Shown: one piece after another, positions 17,602 through 26,967 of the stretch | Position numbering within the stretch: position 1 is the stretch's first letter | Layout: the number at the start of each line of letters is the position of its first letter | Source of the DNA: Adhaeribacter_A terreus | GTDB taxonomy: Bacteria > Bacteroidota > Bacteroidia > Cytophagales > Hymenobacteraceae | Reading direction: 5' to 3' | Length of the DNA: 64,000 nucleotides | Assembly: GCF_042657365.1 (NCBI RefSeq) | Contig: NZ_JBHSKT010000001.1 | Coordinates: 124,001 to 188,000 of the forward strand | Notes under the pieces: model-generated | The model's database searches: none | What the model saw: the letters and a program-made list of their open reading frames with translations, nothing else | What the model was told of the DNA's origin: nothing | Made by a program: the position numbers and the translations under genes

Positions 17602-17610
17602 ACCAAAACT

Positions 17611-18576
17611 ATGAAGCAATTTTCATCGGATAAAGAAGCTGCCGACGCCTTATTTCAGTCTGTAAAAACCCTGAACCAGGAAATTTCCAAGGTAATTGTT
17701 GGTCAGGATGAAGTAGTACGCCTGGTTTTAACTGCTATTTTTTCGCAGGGCCATTGTTTGCTGGTGGGCGTGCCCGGCCTGGCCAAAACGCTGCTTATTC
17801 ATACCATTGCCTCTTCGTTAGATCTGAGTTTCAACCGCATTCAGTTCACACCCGATCTCATGCCTTCGGATATTGTGGGTTCGGAAACCATGGATCAGAG
17901 CCGGAATTTCCAGTTTGTGAAAGGTCCCGTTTTCTCCAACATTATTCTGGCCGATGAAATTAACCGTACGCCGCCAAAAACCCAGGCTGCGCTGCTGGAA
18001 AGTATGCAGGAATATTCGGTAACCGTGGCCGGCCATAAATACGAATTGCCAAAACCGTTCTTCGTTTTAGCTACCCAAAACCCGATCGAGCAGGAGGGAA
18101 CCTATCCGTTGCCGGAAGCGCAGCTGGACCGTTTTATGTTCAACATTACGCTGGGTTATCCGTCTTTCGAAGCCGAAAAGCAGATCGTAAAAAACACTAC
18201 AGGCGGGCAAAAAGCTACGGTAAACAAAGTGCTGCATTCCGACGAAATTATGGCTTTTCAGGCTTTGGTGCGCCGCGTACCGGTGGTAGATAACGTGGTA
18301 GATTACGCCGTAAAACTGGTGCACAAAACCCGCCCGAATACCGATATGGCTGCTAGTGTTGCTAACCAGTATCTGGAATGGGGCGCCGGCCCAAGAGCTT
18401 CGCAGCACTTAATTGTGGGCGCCAAATGCAATGCCTTGCTGAACGGAAAATACAGCCCCGATATTGAAGATGTGCAGGCGGTTGCTTTGCCAATTCTGCG
18501 CCACCGCATTGTGCGCAACTTTAAAGCCGAAGCCGAGGGGATTTCCACCGAAAAAATTATTCAGGATCTTTTATAA
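17611..18576 (+). CDS. MoxR-family AAA+ ATPase
   Basis: MoxR AAA+ ATPase of 321 residues. Walker A is GVPGLAKT at residues 53-60. Walker B and the following segment read LADEINRTPPKTQAALLESMQE. Sensor 1 is FVLATQNPIEQEGTYPLPEAQLDRF. MoxR proteins act as chaperones, often with von Willebrand factor A and Bat proteins. A BatD gene is present at 41485 but not adjacent. The gene follows surA closely (9-base gap), so it is probably co-transcribed. Confidence 0.96.
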   Translation: MKQFSSDKEAADALFQSVKTLNQEISKVIVGQDEVVRLVLTAIFSQGHCLLVGVPGLAKTLLIHTIASSLDLSFNRIQFTPDLMPSDIVGSETMDQSRNFQFVKGPVFSNIILADEINRTPPKTQAALLESMQEYSVTVAGHKYELPKPFFVLATQNPIEQEGTYPLPEAQLDRFMFNITLGYPSFEAEKQIVKNTTGGQKATVNKVLHSDEIMAFQALVRRVPVVDNVVDYAVKLVHKTRPNTDMAASVANQYLEWGAGPRASQHLIVGAKCNALLNGKYSPDIEDVQAVALPILRHRIVRNFKAEAEGISTEKIIQDLL

Positions 18577-18581
18577 GTCTG

Positions 18582-18639
18582 AAACGCTATGCTTTTGGCG
18601 CTGAAAAGTCTGTTGCTGTAAAAAGTAACAGACTTTTTT
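18582..18639 (+). terminator. 30-bp motif merged with moxR terminator
   Basis: A 30-bp motif copy (18582-18611) starts 5 bases after the moxR stop. Its AAAAGTC end is the left arm of the hairpin AAAAGTCTGTT/AACAGACTTTTTT (18604-18639). Another motif copy follows at 18656-18685. Confidence 0.8.
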
Positions 18640-18770
18640 GTTCCCGGAAATTCAGAAAACGCTATACTTTTGGCAATAAAAAGTCAGAACCTGCCGAAAT
18701 AAACGCAACTTTCCGCCGCAAATTTTGTACATTAAGCCTGAAAAATCGACCGGAAACTAAACGTAAACCA

Positions 18771-20216
18771 ATGGCCTCGGAAAAATGCATCACCATCATC
18801 GGCGGAGGTTTCAGTGGTACGCTTACGGCGGTGCAATTGCTGCGGCAAAGTCCGTTCCCGGTTTGCGTGAAACTCATAAACGCCGGTTACCCGCTTTCCA
18901 AAGGGGTAGCTTATTCCGCCGAAAGTAACCTGCATTTGCTCAACGTGCGTTCCGGCCGCATGAGTGCTTTTCCGCACATTCCGCGGCACTTCGTAAACTG
19001 GCTCGAAGTTCAGCCCGATGTACAGCAATTTTGCCAGCCCGGCGAAACGCTTGCCGAAGCTTTTATGCCTCGCAGGGTTTATGGGCAATATATAGACTAT
19101 ATTCTGAAACGGACACTGGAAAATCTGCCGGCCGGTTCCAAACTCGAATTGATCGAAGACGAAGCCATTTCTATTGCAGAACTTTCCGATAAGTATTATT
19201 GGGTTGAGCTGCAAAGCGGCAAGGGCTTCAGAACTGAAAAAATTGTGCTGGCTTTAGGTAATTTTGCACCTGAATCTCTCAACCTTCCGAAGGAAATATT
19301 AGCCAGTAACTTCTATTTTGGCAACCCCTGGAAACCGGAAATCTTGGAAAACCTTCGTTCGGAAGAACCCATTTTACTGGTTGGCACCGGCCTGACCATG
19401 ATAGATGTGGTGTTGAGTTTGCTCGAACAAAAATTCACCGGAAAGATCATTGCCATTTCGCCGAAAGGTTATCTGCCGATGGTGCACCGCCACACCGCTC
19501 CGTATCCTGATTTTCGGAAAGAGCTGCAAGGGCCATTCTCACTTACTACCGTTTATGCGGCGCTTAAAAAACATATCCGGAAAGCGGTGGCGCAAGGCAG
19601 CAGTTGCGAAGCCCTGATCGATTCGTTGAGGCCGCAAACCCAGGAAATTTGGCTGGGCTTAAGCAAGGACGATAAACAGAAATTTCTGCGGCATCTGAGT
19701 TCGCTTTGGGGTATTTTCCGTCACCGGATCTCGCCGCAGGTTTCAGATCGCATTCAGGCTGCCCGCGATAGTGGCCAGCTGGAAGTAAAAGCTGCGCGCC
19801 TGAAAAACGCTATCGAAACTGACGGAAAACTGCAAGCTGTTCTTAAACTAAGAGGCAAAGAAGAACCTGAAACCATACCGGTGCAGCGCATTATTAATTG
19901 TACCGGCCCGCAGGGGAATTATACGCGAATTACCATGCCGCTTATACAAAACCTGCTGTCGCAAAACCTGGTACTGGCCGATGACCTGCAACTTGGTTTG
20001 AAAGCAATGCCCGACGGACGCTTGATACAGGCGAACGGGAAACCTTCCTGCAAGTTTTTTACCATCGGCCCAACCATGCGCGGCGCGCTCTGGGAATCTA
20101 CGGCCGTGCCAGAGATCAGTGAGCAGGCGGCGCACCTCGCTCAGACCATTTTGCACACATTTCTGCCCGATGCGGAAACAAAAACGGAAAATACCGCGCA
20201 ACAAACCAAAAAGTAA
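18771..20216 (+). CDS. FAD/NAD(P)-binding protein
   Basis: Putative flavoprotein of 481 residues. The dinucleotide-binding motif IIGGGFSGTLTAVQLL is at residues 8-23. PLSKGVAYSAESNLHLLNVRSGRM is typical of the NAD_binding_9 family (FAD-NAD(P)-binding, PF13454). A second nucleotide motif, ILLVGTGLTMIDVVLSL, is at about 202-218, and the C-terminal FTIGPTMRGALWESTAVPEI is characteristic. It is cytoplasmic with no signal. The substrate is unknown. Confidence 0.88.
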   Translation: MASEKCITIIGGGFSGTLTAVQLLRQSPFPVCVKLINAGYPLSKGVAYSAESNLHLLNVRSGRMSAFPHIPRHFVNWLEVQPDVQQFCQPGETLAEAFMPRRVYGQYIDYILKRTLENLPAGSKLELIEDEAISIAELSDKYYWVELQSGKGFRTEKIVLALGNFAPESLNLPKEILASNFYFGNPWKPEILENLRSEEPILLVGTGLTMIDVVLSLLEQKFTGKIIAISPKGYLPMVHRHTAPYPDFRKELQGPFSLTTVYAALKKHIRKAVAQGSSCEALIDSLRPQTQEIWLGLSKDDKQKFLRHLSSLWGIFRHRISPQVSDRIQAARDSGQLEVKAARLKNAIETDGKLQAVLKLRGKEEPETIPVQRIINCTGPQGNYTRITMPLIQNLLSQNLVLADDLQLGLKAMPDGRLIQANGKPSCKFFTIGPTMRGALWESTAVPEISEQAAHLAQTILHTFLPDAETKTENTAQQTKK

Positions 20217-20280
20217 AGCGCAATTCCGTATTTTTGTGCCCGAAACCCTACCGTTTTTTGTAGAAACTGAATTTATAGAT

Positions 20281-20733
20281 ATGGAAGCTGCTGCGCTTTA
20301 CCAACGTTTTAAAGATAACCTCGAAACCATTATCATGCTGCTGGACAAAGGCACCGACATCCGGACCACGCCTTATACCACTACCATGCCGCTGGAAGTT
20401 AAATTATTTACCGAAATTCTGAACCAGGTTGGTCTGGATCTGAACGTAAAAGCGGAAGGTTTGAGCGCTGTAAACGAACTTTATAAAGCCTACAATCACC
20501 AGGAAAATGCCGTGCTGAAAGCCATGGAACGCATTCTGAACGATAAGCGTGCGGCCATGAAAACACCGGAAGGCAAAATTCTGGTGAAAGAAATGCTGAT
20601 CCGCCGCCTCGAATTTTTTAACGAAACGGCCCGCTCCATGATGGTAATGAACAACCAGACCACGCTCAAAAGCCCGATCCAGCACATTCACCCGCACCAT
20701 CGCGAAATGCTGATTCACCCGCCTTTGAAGTAA
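20281..20733 (+). CDS. conserved hypothetical protein, 150 residues
   Basis: An all-helical, soluble protein that I do not recognise. It starts with MEAAALYQRFKDNLETIIMLLDKG and ends in a histidine-rich tail (HIHPHHREMLIHPP), which could bind metal. I chose the ATG at 20281. A longer frame runs back into the preceding gene and would include a 30-bp motif copy (20228-20257), which lies 24 bases before this ATG. Composition and codon use are like the neighbours, so it is probably a real gene. A terminator follows (20800-20830). Confidence 0.8.
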   Translation: MEAAALYQRFKDNLETIIMLLDKGTDIRTTPYTTTMPLEVKLFTEILNQVGLDLNVKAEGLSAVNELYKAYNHQENAVLKAMERILNDKRAAMKTPEGKILVKEMLIRRLEFFNETARSMMVMNNQTTLKSPIQHIHPHHREMLIHPPLK

Positions 20734-20799
20734 TGGTTAATGAATAATGATTAATGAATAGTGATTAGCGGAATTTGCTCATCGCTTCGAAAATATGGA

Positions 20800-20830
20800 A
20801 AGCTGCATTTCGGAAGAGGGCAGCTTTTTT
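20800..20830 (+). terminator. intrinsic terminator
   Basis: AAAGCTGC ... GCAGCTTTTTT, followed immediately by two head-to-head 30-bp motif copies (20837-20866 and 20866-20895). Confidence 0.75.
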
Positions 20831-20836
20831 GTTTTA

Positions 20837-20895
20837 AAAATGCTATGGTTTTAGGGGTAAAAAGTGCGTTTTCAGCCTGAAAAGCATAGCGTTTC
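20837..20895. repeat. two divergent 30-bp motif copies
   Basis: The first copy ends AAAAAGT at 20865 in minus orientation. The second begins GCGTTTT and ends AGCATAGCGTTTC in plus orientation. The pair sits between a terminator and the promoter of the RDD gene. Confidence 0.8.
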
Positions 20896-20916
20896 TGAAC
20901 CAGAATTTATTTCGCG

Positions 20917-20924
20917 TATCTTTG
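20917..20924 (+). promoter_or_regulatory. -7 element four bases before the RDD-protein ATG
   Basis: TATCTTTG matches TAnnTTTG. Only CAAC separates it from ATG, so transcription would begin at or next to the start codon, suggesting a leaderless mRNA. Confidence 0.5.
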
Positions 20925-20928
20925 CAAC

Positions 20929-21378
20929 ATGAATTCAGATTTCACCGATAACGAAACCGCTCCAACTCCTTTCGATGAAACCATGCCAACGGCGGCGCCC
21001 GGTTTTATCCGTTTTATTAATTACATGCTCGATTGCATTTTGCTGGCGGTAATAGCTTCTATAATCATCAATTCAGTTGCGCCCGAAATGATGCCGAAAA
21101 GTTTCGAAGATGTTTCCTCCGGCATGTTCATTAGTTTGCTGTATCCGTTGCAGTTCGTGTATTATTTTGGAGCGGAATTTTTCTTCGGCAGAACCCTGGC
21201 TAAAGTGCTTACCAAAACGTACGTAACCACCGAATTTAACGAGAAACCCGGCTTCACCGCTATTTTTATCCGCACACTGTGCCGTTACATTCCTTTCGAA
21301 TACCTTTCTTTTCTGGGCAATGGCATTGGCTGGCACGACCGCCTGAGCAAAACCTACGTGGTACGTAACCCGAAGTGA
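20929..21378 (+). CDS. RDD-family membrane protein
   Basis: 149 residues with a short acidic cytoplasmic N terminus followed by an RDD domain: GFIRFINYMLDCILLAVIASIII, a second helix around LLYPLQFVYYF, then FGRTLAKVLTKTYVTTE and a C-terminal RTLCRYIPFEYLSFLG segment. RDD proteins are small membrane proteins of mostly unknown, possibly transport, role. The promoter lies immediately upstream, so an alternative start at the internal Met18 cannot be excluded. Confidence 0.88.
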   Translation: MNSDFTDNETAPTPFDETMPTAAPGFIRFINYMLDCILLAVIASIIINSVAPEMMPKSFEDVSSGMFISLLYPLQFVYYFGAEFFFGRTLAKVLTKTYVTTEFNEKPGFTAIFIRTLCRYIPFEYLSFLGNGIGWHDRLSKTYVVRNPK

Positions 21379-21405
21379 TCTATTAATACTGAAGGAGAAT
21401 ATTTT

Positions 21406-21441
21406 AAACCTCGCGCGTTCCTGAAACCGTGAGGTTTTTTT
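21406..21441 (+). terminator. intrinsic terminator
   Basis: AAACCTCGCG pairs with CGTGAGGTTT, followed by a T run, 28 bases after the RDD stop. A 30-bp motif copy (21459-21488) lies between it and the convergent peroxidase gene. Confidence 0.75.
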
Positions 21442-21494
21442 ATTGAAAAGAAATTCAATAAACGCTATGCTTTCAGGCCAAAAAAGTCGAAAAC

Positions 21495-22622
21495 TTATTC
21501 AGGCTGGTAGCCATCGGTTAGGGTATGCATGAAAGCTACAATAGCTTTTACTTCCTGGTCGGTTAATTTCAGGTCGCCCAATTCTTCGTTGTTCACGTTC
21601 TGCGTAATTTCCGGTTTGCCGAATTTTCCACTGTTGCGTTGGTTGTAAAATTGCACGCTTTCTTCCAGGGTTTTAATTATGCCGTTGTGAAAGTAAGGCG
21701 CCGTTAACGCTACGTTGCGCAACGTTGGTACCTTAAATTTTCCGTTTTCTTCTTCGTTTTTAACAATTGCCCCTAATCCAAGATCGGGCTGTTGCGGGCC
21801 ATTCACATGCCTTTTAATGTCCGGATTTGCCGGCAGGCCAATATTGTCGTAAGTAAAATCGGTAAACAAAATTTTTCCGGTGCGCGCATCGGGTTCCGAA
21901 GGATGGCAAGCCGCGCAATTTCCCTTTTTAGGGTCGTTGAAAAGCTTCATGCCCAGTAATTCCTCTTCGGTAAAGGTGGCTTTGTTTTGCCGGAAATAAT
22001 CGAATTTGGAAGTAAAAGGCTGAAATGCTGAAGTGGTTTCGAAAGCAGCAATGGCTTTGCCTAAGCTATGAAGGGTTTTCTCCTGATCAGTTAAAGTCTG
22101 TGCGCCATAAACCTGTTCAAAAAGCGACCGGTAATCCGCTTCCTGAATGCGTTGGGTTACCAATTCGGCATTTGCATTCATTTCAACATGGTTCAGCAAC
22201 GGACCGGCGGCCTGTTCGGCTAACGTATTGGCGCGGCCATCCCAGAAAAATCCACCTACGTAATGTGCTTCGGCAGAATCGAAATAAAGTGGAGGCGTAA
22301 AAGCTGAGTAGGCTACTGTTAAAGCATTTCGATTACCAAATAATTCAGGTACAGCGCCAGCCGAAACTGCGCGGTTCTGCGGGTCGGCAAAGCCTTTGGT
22401 GGGAGCGTGGCAGCTCGCGCAACTCTGTCCGGTTGGGTTAGAGAGGTTGGCATCGAAGAATAGTTTCCGGCCCAATTCCTGTTCCGGCGTTAAAGCATTT
22501 TTTGCGGCAATTTTTTTCGGGATTTTATAGCCATTGGAAGAAACAGGCAGCGCGCGGGTGAAATACAGCCAGCCGCAGCAGCAGAACAGCATTATCCCGG
22601 AAAGTAAAACTGAAAATTTCAT
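21495..22622 (-). CDS. di-haem cytochrome c peroxidase
   Basis: Periplasmic di-haem peroxidase (CcpA/MauG superfamily), 375 residues, reducing hydrogen peroxide with cytochrome electrons. An N-terminal membrane or signal segment covers residues 3-20. Two haem-binding motifs are CASCH (68-72) and CAACH (236-240). LGRKLFFDANLS and KVPTLRNVALTAPYFHNG are standard family blocks. The gene is monocistronic on the minus strand. Confidence 0.94.
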   Translation of the reverse strand: MKFSVLLSGIMLFCCCGWLYFTRALPVSSNGYKIPKKIAAKNALTPEQELGRKLFFDANLSNPTGQSCASCHAPTKGFADPQNRAVSAGAVPELFGNRNALTVAYSAFTPPLYFDSAEAHYVGGFFWDGRANTLAEQAAGPLLNHVEMNANAELVTQRIQEADYRSLFEQVYGAQTLTDQEKTLHSLGKAIAAFETTSAFQPFTSKFDYFRQNKATFTEEELLGMKLFNDPKKGNCAACHPSEPDARTGKILFTDFTYDNIGLPANPDIKRHVNGPQQPDLGLGAIVKNEEENGKFKVPTLRNVALTAPYFHNGIIKTLEESVQFYNQRNSGKFGKPEITQNVNNEELGDLKLTDQEVKAIVAFMHTLTDGYQPE

Positions 22623-22778
22623 TCTTTACCGCATTAAGCCAGAGGTTGTGGCGCATGGAATTGGATTCTATTGCCACAAATAAGGATTAATACGACGGTT
22701 TATAAGAATGAGGTTTGTTCAAATGTTTAAAAAGAAGTAAAAGGCTATAATTCAGGTGGTGAAAAGCCTGTTAATGAA

Positions 22779-24083
22779 TTAATTGGTGGAATTCCTTTTC
22801 AGCTTCGTCAGGTAAAAATCGGTATTGAAATTCAGGTATAAACCCGCCGAAAATTCGGTGCTGTTGGTTGTAAAATCGTAAAACGGTTCGAGCCGGCCGG
22901 TGAAAGTCAGTCCATCGCCAGCGTTCCAGTCTTTCATCACGCGCAGCATCAACAAGTCGCGTTTCTTTTCTACGTAAGTTGGGTTATGTACCGTAGTTGA
23001 AGCCGACTGGTACAACTTGCCGCCAAACTCCGAAATATAGCCGTTGCCGTGCCAATAGCTAAGCATAAAATTCGCCCAGCGTGTATCTGCTCCAGCATTC
23101 AGATAAATTCCGGAACCGCTTTGAAAAGGTAATTGGTGCGTGAAAGAATGGTCATTGTAGGCTACGAAGTAGTTTTTGGTGTAAAGGCTTTTTAGAAATG
23201 GCTTTCTCTGATTATATTTTTCGGAAAAAATCCCAGAAGTTTCATCCGACAGACTTTTAGAAGCCTCTATTCCAATAGCCCCATTAAAAATAGTGGTTAA
23301 AGGCCGGTCGTTGATATCAATTTGTCCGCCTTTATGCTTTGCAGTAAACTGAATTGGAATACTTATTTTCTTGATCTGATTTCTTTGGCTGATAATTACG
23401 CCGTCGGCAACTACATCAGTTAAAATGTTCTGCTTTTCCAATAAATTAATATTGCTAATAAATCCGCCGGCAATTTCTTCCTGCTTCGTATCGAATTCAT
23501 ATTGCATCACCTGCCAATCAACCCAGGTCTGCAGATCAAGTTTTCTACCTTTATAAATATATTGAATCCCATTCTGAACAGGCTTGGTCAGTTGCCGTTC
23601 AAAATCCCAGAGCGGTTCGATGTAGCCGAAATTCAGATTTCCGTAAAGCGTGCCGAACAAAACGGTATGGTTTCCGGTTGAAAAAGTCGCGGTAAAAGTT
23701 GGCTGAATGAGTTTGTATTTATTATTGCCAAAATCTTTGAGCAGCAAAGCGCCGGCTTCAATTCGTATTTTTTCTGAAGCATAATATTGCAGCGACGGAT
23801 TTAACTGGTAACCAAAAAGCGTGTAGCCGTCGGCAATTTTGTTGAAATATTCATTATCTTTAAAAAAGCCAAGCGTCTTAATATTAAGTTCTAAGTACCC
23901 TTTAGGGTAAGCATATATGCTATAAAAGTCGCCGCAAACAATCATGCCAGGAATTTGTGTAGGGCCTACTGAAACTTCAACTTTATCGTCCTTCGTATAG
24001 AACGCCTGGTTTGGTAATTGCGCAAACGAAACCTGTGCTAAAAATATTAGTAAAACGCCGAAAAAAAGTCTGAAAAAAGGCAT
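22779..24083 (-). CDS. outer-membrane beta-barrel protein, function unknown
   Basis: Predicted outer-membrane protein, 434 residues. The signal peptide is MPFFRLFFGVLLIFLAQVSFA. The body alternates short aromatic-rich strands throughout and ends in GLYLNFNTDFYLTKLKRNSTN, consistent with a 14- to 16-strand porin-like barrel. I do not recognise a named family. It lies alone on the minus strand, and a 30-bp motif copy ends two bases from its ATG (24086-24115). Confidence 0.8.
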   Translation of the reverse strand: MPFFRLFFGVLLIFLAQVSFAQLPNQAFYTKDDKVEVSVGPTQIPGMIVCGDFYSIYAYPKGYLELNIKTLGFFKDNEYFNKIADGYTLFGYQLNPSLQYYASEKIRIEAGALLLKDFGNNKYKLIQPTFTATFSTGNHTVLFGTLYGNLNFGYIEPLWDFERQLTKPVQNGIQYIYKGRKLDLQTWVDWQVMQYEFDTKQEEIAGGFISNINLLEKQNILTDVVADGVIISQRNQIKKISIPIQFTAKHKGGQIDINDRPLTTIFNGAIGIEASKSLSDETSGIFSEKYNQRKPFLKSLYTKNYFVAYNDHSFTHQLPFQSGSGIYLNAGADTRWANFMLSYWHGNGYISEFGGKLYQSASTTVHNPTYVEKKRDLLMLRVMKDWNAGDGLTFTGRLEPFYDFTTNSTEFSAGLYLNFNTDFYLTKLKRNSTN

Positions 24084-24085
24084 AA

Positions 24086-24115
24086 AAAACGCTATGGTTT
24101 TGGCACTAAAAAGTA
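24086..24115 (-). repeat. 30-bp dispersed motif abutting a start codon
   Basis: On the minus strand: ACTTTTT, seven variable bases, AAAA, then CCATAGCGTTTT, two further bases, and the ATG of the barrel gene. This is the same geometry as upstream of pnuC. Confidence 0.85.
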
Positions 24116-24268
24116 CCTTGGTCTGTTACTAATCGGCAAGCAGAAGCAGATAAGGCAGTAAAAAAAGACTTTACTAAAAATACTTGCAAAGCATTGCTAA
24201 AAATAGTAATTTAGGCCTGAAATTACGGAATATAAAACATATAATAAGCGATAAATAAAAAAGACAAA

Positions 24269-25303
24269 ATGAGTGCAGCCAACGAAAAATTAAAAGCCCT
24301 CCAGCTAACCATCGACAAGCTCGACAAAGCTTACGGTAAAGGTACCGTAATGAAACTGAGCGATACCAAAGTAGAGGATGTTCCTGCTATTTCCACCGGT
24401 TCGCTGGGTTTGGATATTGCGCTGGGCATCGGTGGTTTGCCAAGAGGCCGTGTGGTAGAAATTTACGGTCCGGAATCTTCCGGTAAAACCACGCTTACCA
24501 TGCATTGCATTGCCGAAGCACAGAAAGCTGGTGGTTTAGCCGCTTTCATCGATGCTGAGCACGCTTTCGATGCTACGTATGCCCGCAAACTGGGCATCGA
24601 TACCGAAAACTTATTAATTGCCCAGCCAGATAATGGTGAGCAAGCCTTAGAAATTGCCGATAACCTGATCCGTTCGGGCGCGATCGATATTATTGTAATT
24701 GACTCGGTTGCTGCCCTCGTTCCAAAAGCGGAATTGGAAGGCGATATGGGCGACAGCAAAATGGGTTTACAGGCGCGTTTAATGTCTCAGGCGTTGCGTA
24801 AACTTACCGGTACCATCAACAAAACCAATTGCTGCTGCATTTTCATCAACCAGCTGCGCGAGAAAATTGGCGTAATGTTCGGTAATCCGGAAACTACAAC
24901 CGGTGGTAACGCTTTGAAATTCTACGCTTCCGTACGTCTGGATATCCGTCGTATTGGCCAGATCAAAGAGAACGCCGATAATATTACCGGTAACCGCACC
25001 AAGGTGAAAGTAGTGAAAAACAAAGTGGCGCCTCCGTTCAAAGTGGTAGAATTCGATATTATGTACGGCGAAGGTATTTCCAAAGTAGGCGAAATTCTTG
25101 ACCTGGGCGTGGAACTGAACATCATTCAGAAATCTGGTTCATGGTTCTCTTACAACGGCGATAAATTAGGCCAGGGCCGCGATTCGGTTAAGAATTTGCT
25201 GTTAGATAACGAGGGCTTAATGGAGGAAATTGAAGGCAAGATCCGCGCCATGGTTAAAGGCGAGCCTGAGAAGGTTGCGGCTGCTCTGGAAGACGTGGAG
25301 TAA
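24269..25303 (+). CDS. recA: recombinase RecA
   Basis: DNA recombination and SOS protein, 344 residues. Walker A GPESSGKT is at 67-74. Walker B is IIVIDSVAALVPKAE. Loops L1 (EGDMGDSKMGLQARLMSQALRK) and L2 (GVMFGNPETTTGGNALKFYAS) are intact. It is followed by a terminator at 25406-25438. No recX or lexA is seen nearby. Confidence 0.99.
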   Translation: MSAANEKLKALQLTIDKLDKAYGKGTVMKLSDTKVEDVPAISTGSLGLDIALGIGGLPRGRVVEIYGPESSGKTTLTMHCIAEAQKAGGLAAFIDAEHAFDATYARKLGIDTENLLIAQPDNGEQALEIADNLIRSGAIDIIVIDSVAALVPKAELEGDMGDSKMGLQARLMSQALRKLTGTINKTNCCCIFINQLREKIGVMFGNPETTTGGNALKFYASVRLDIRRIGQIKENADNITGNRTKVKVVKNKVAPPFKVVEFDIMYGEGISKVGEILDLGVELNIIQKSGSWFSYNGDKLGQGRDSVKNLLLDNEGLMEEIEGKIRAMVKGEPEKVAAALEDVE

Positions 25304-25405
25304 TTTCGATTGCTCGATTATTGGAAGTTCGATTATTCGACAAAAATGATCTTTCATTTTGCTGAAATCGAATAGTCGAAGATCGAAAAATCCAACAATC
25401 TAAAT

Positions 25406-25438
25406 AAAAAGGTGCGGTGTTAGATCGCACCTTTTTTG
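25406..25438 (+). terminator. intrinsic terminator after recA
   Basis: AAAAAGGTGCG-GTGTTAGAT-CGCACCTTTTTT, a perfect stem with T run about 100 bases after the recA stop. Confidence 0.85.
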
Positions 25439-25543
25439 TTTATTTATAGTTTACAAAATGAAGCAATACTTTTTCCGTTTTCACCCGTATTCAATTTGGT
25501 ATGGGTTTTGAAACTGAAGCAAAAGATCAGCATTTATCACACT

Positions 25544-26353
25544 ATGAAACGTTATTTCTTTCCCCTGTTCCTGGTTTTGTTAGTTGCATTCGGGTTCATT
25601 TTTTCCGGCTTCGAAAGCCGCGACACCATGCGCAACATCGACAACGACAGCTTTACTTCCGGTGAAAAACTGGACTACATTGTGCATTACGGTTTAATAA
25701 ACGCCGCGCAGGCTACCATCGATATCGACAACGATATTCAGATGATCAATAACCGGCCGTGCTATAAGGTGAACGTGTTTGGTAAAACCACCGGTTCTTT
25801 CGATTTTTTCCTGAAAGTGCGCGATACCTGGCGTTCGTACATCGATACTACGTCTATCGTGCCGCAGCGCTTTCACCGCAACATCGAGGAAGGCAAATAC
25901 AAGAAAAAGGAGAATATCATGTTCGACCATTATAAGAACCTGGCCACGGTAGAAGATAAAAAAGCAACCAATACCTATAAAGTGCCCGACAACGTGCAGG
26001 ATATTGTGAGTGGCGTTTATTACCTGCGTACCTTAGATTACGACCGTCGCAAAATAAACGAACCGATCAAGATCCAGGGCTTTTTCGACGATGAAGTATT
26101 TGATTTTACGGTAACGTATAAAGGCAAAGAAGTGGTAGAAACCAAAGCCGGCGATATTAAAGCTATTAAACTGGTGCCGAAAATGCCGAAAAACAAACTG
26201 TTCGACGGCGAAGATGCGATCACGGTTTATTTATCCGATGATAAGAATAAGATTCCGGTGCTAATTCAGGCCGAAATGTTTGTAGGTTCGGTTAAGATCA
26301 ACCTGCATAAATACAAAGGCCTGAAAAGCCCGCTGGCTGTAGCACGGAATTAA
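25544..26353 (+). CDS. DUF3108 periplasmic protein
   Basis: Secreted protein of 269 residues with signal peptide MKRYFFPLFLVLLVAFGFIFSGF. I prefer this ATG at 25544 to a frame extension that would begin inside the preceding terminator. The mature part has GEKLDYIVHYGLINAAQATI, a DFFLKVRDTWRSYIDT block and AGDIKAIKLVPKMP, typical of the DUF3108 family of predicted beta-sheet envelope proteins. The biochemical role is unknown. Confidence 0.9.
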   Translation: MKRYFFPLFLVLLVAFGFIFSGFESRDTMRNIDNDSFTSGEKLDYIVHYGLINAAQATIDIDNDIQMINNRPCYKVNVFGKTTGSFDFFLKVRDTWRSYIDTTSIVPQRFHRNIEEGKYKKKENIMFDHYKNLATVEDKKATNTYKVPDNVQDIVSGVYYLRTLDYDRRKINEPIKIQGFFDDEVFDFTVTYKGKEVVETKAGDIKAIKLVPKMPKNKLFDGEDAITVYLSDDKNKIPVLIQAEMFVGSVKINLHKYKGLKSPLAVARN

Positions 26354-26374
26354 TATTGCTATTATTTGAATTTT

Positions 26375-26407
26375 AAAAAGCGCAGTTCTCAGCTGCGCTT
26401 TTTTTTT
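26375..26407 (+). terminator. intrinsic terminator
   Basis: AAAAAGCGCAG-TTCT-CAGCTGCGCTTTTTTTT. It is followed by a 30-bp motif copy (26413-26442), a degenerate copy (26492-26521), and two long hairpins at 26451-26476 and 26528-26560 (CCTCACAGG-TTTTTGAAA-CCTGTGAGG type). Confidence 0.85.
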
Positions 26408-26651
26408 GTTTCGACTTTTTGAGGTTGAAATCCTACCGTTTAAAAACGAACCTCCCAGGTTTTCGAACCTGGAAGGTTTGTTTTGTCAGCTAACTTTTCC
26501 GAACTAAAATCCTGCTGTTTTAGATATAAACCTCACAGGTTTTTGAAACCTGTGAGGTTTGCATTCCCGAAATTTTATGGTTAACCCGTAGTTATGGCAA
26601 TATTTACCGGTGCCCGGGAGTTATGTTTTCTGATATTCTTAACAACCGACT

Positions 26652-26967
26652 ATGAAAAAGTTTTGGCCGCTTTTTATTTTATTCCTGGTTTTAGCTGGCC
26701 GGCTGCCGGCCCAGCAAAAGCAAGGAGCCTGGTGGTATTTTGGCGGCCTCATGGGCTCATTCCCTGCGATTAAAAACGCAGGGGTTAATTTCATACCACC
26801 CCGCCCATCCCGGATTTTGCCGGACAAGGAGCTAGCTCAACTGGTTGCGCAACAATAAGTGATGCGAACGGGAATTTGCTGTTTTATGCGGATGGCTTAA
26901 AATTTTATAACCGCAACCACCAGGTAATGCCCAATGGAATTCTGCCTTTAGCCGCCTATGGGCAGGT
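26652..26967 (+). pseudogene. frameshifted 5' part of the T9SS cargo gene
   Basis: Begins with signal peptide MKKFWPLFILFLVLAGRLPAQQ and continues KQGAWWYFGGLMG. It then shifts frame near the CCACCCC run at about 26810. The continuation in another frame reads DFAGQGASSTGCATISDANG and LLFYADGLKFYNRNHQVMPNG. A second shift near 26937-26945 is needed to reach AGMIVQKPENPYLYYYF, the next frame. The three pieces give one contiguous protein start typical of gliding-motility-associated C-terminal proteins. These are either two assembly errors or a decayed gene. Confidence 0.75.

Noticed and set aside
19803..19833. 30-bp motif-like sequence in the FAD protein gene
   Set aside because: The spacing is one base short and the A tract is replaced, so I leave it out of the count.
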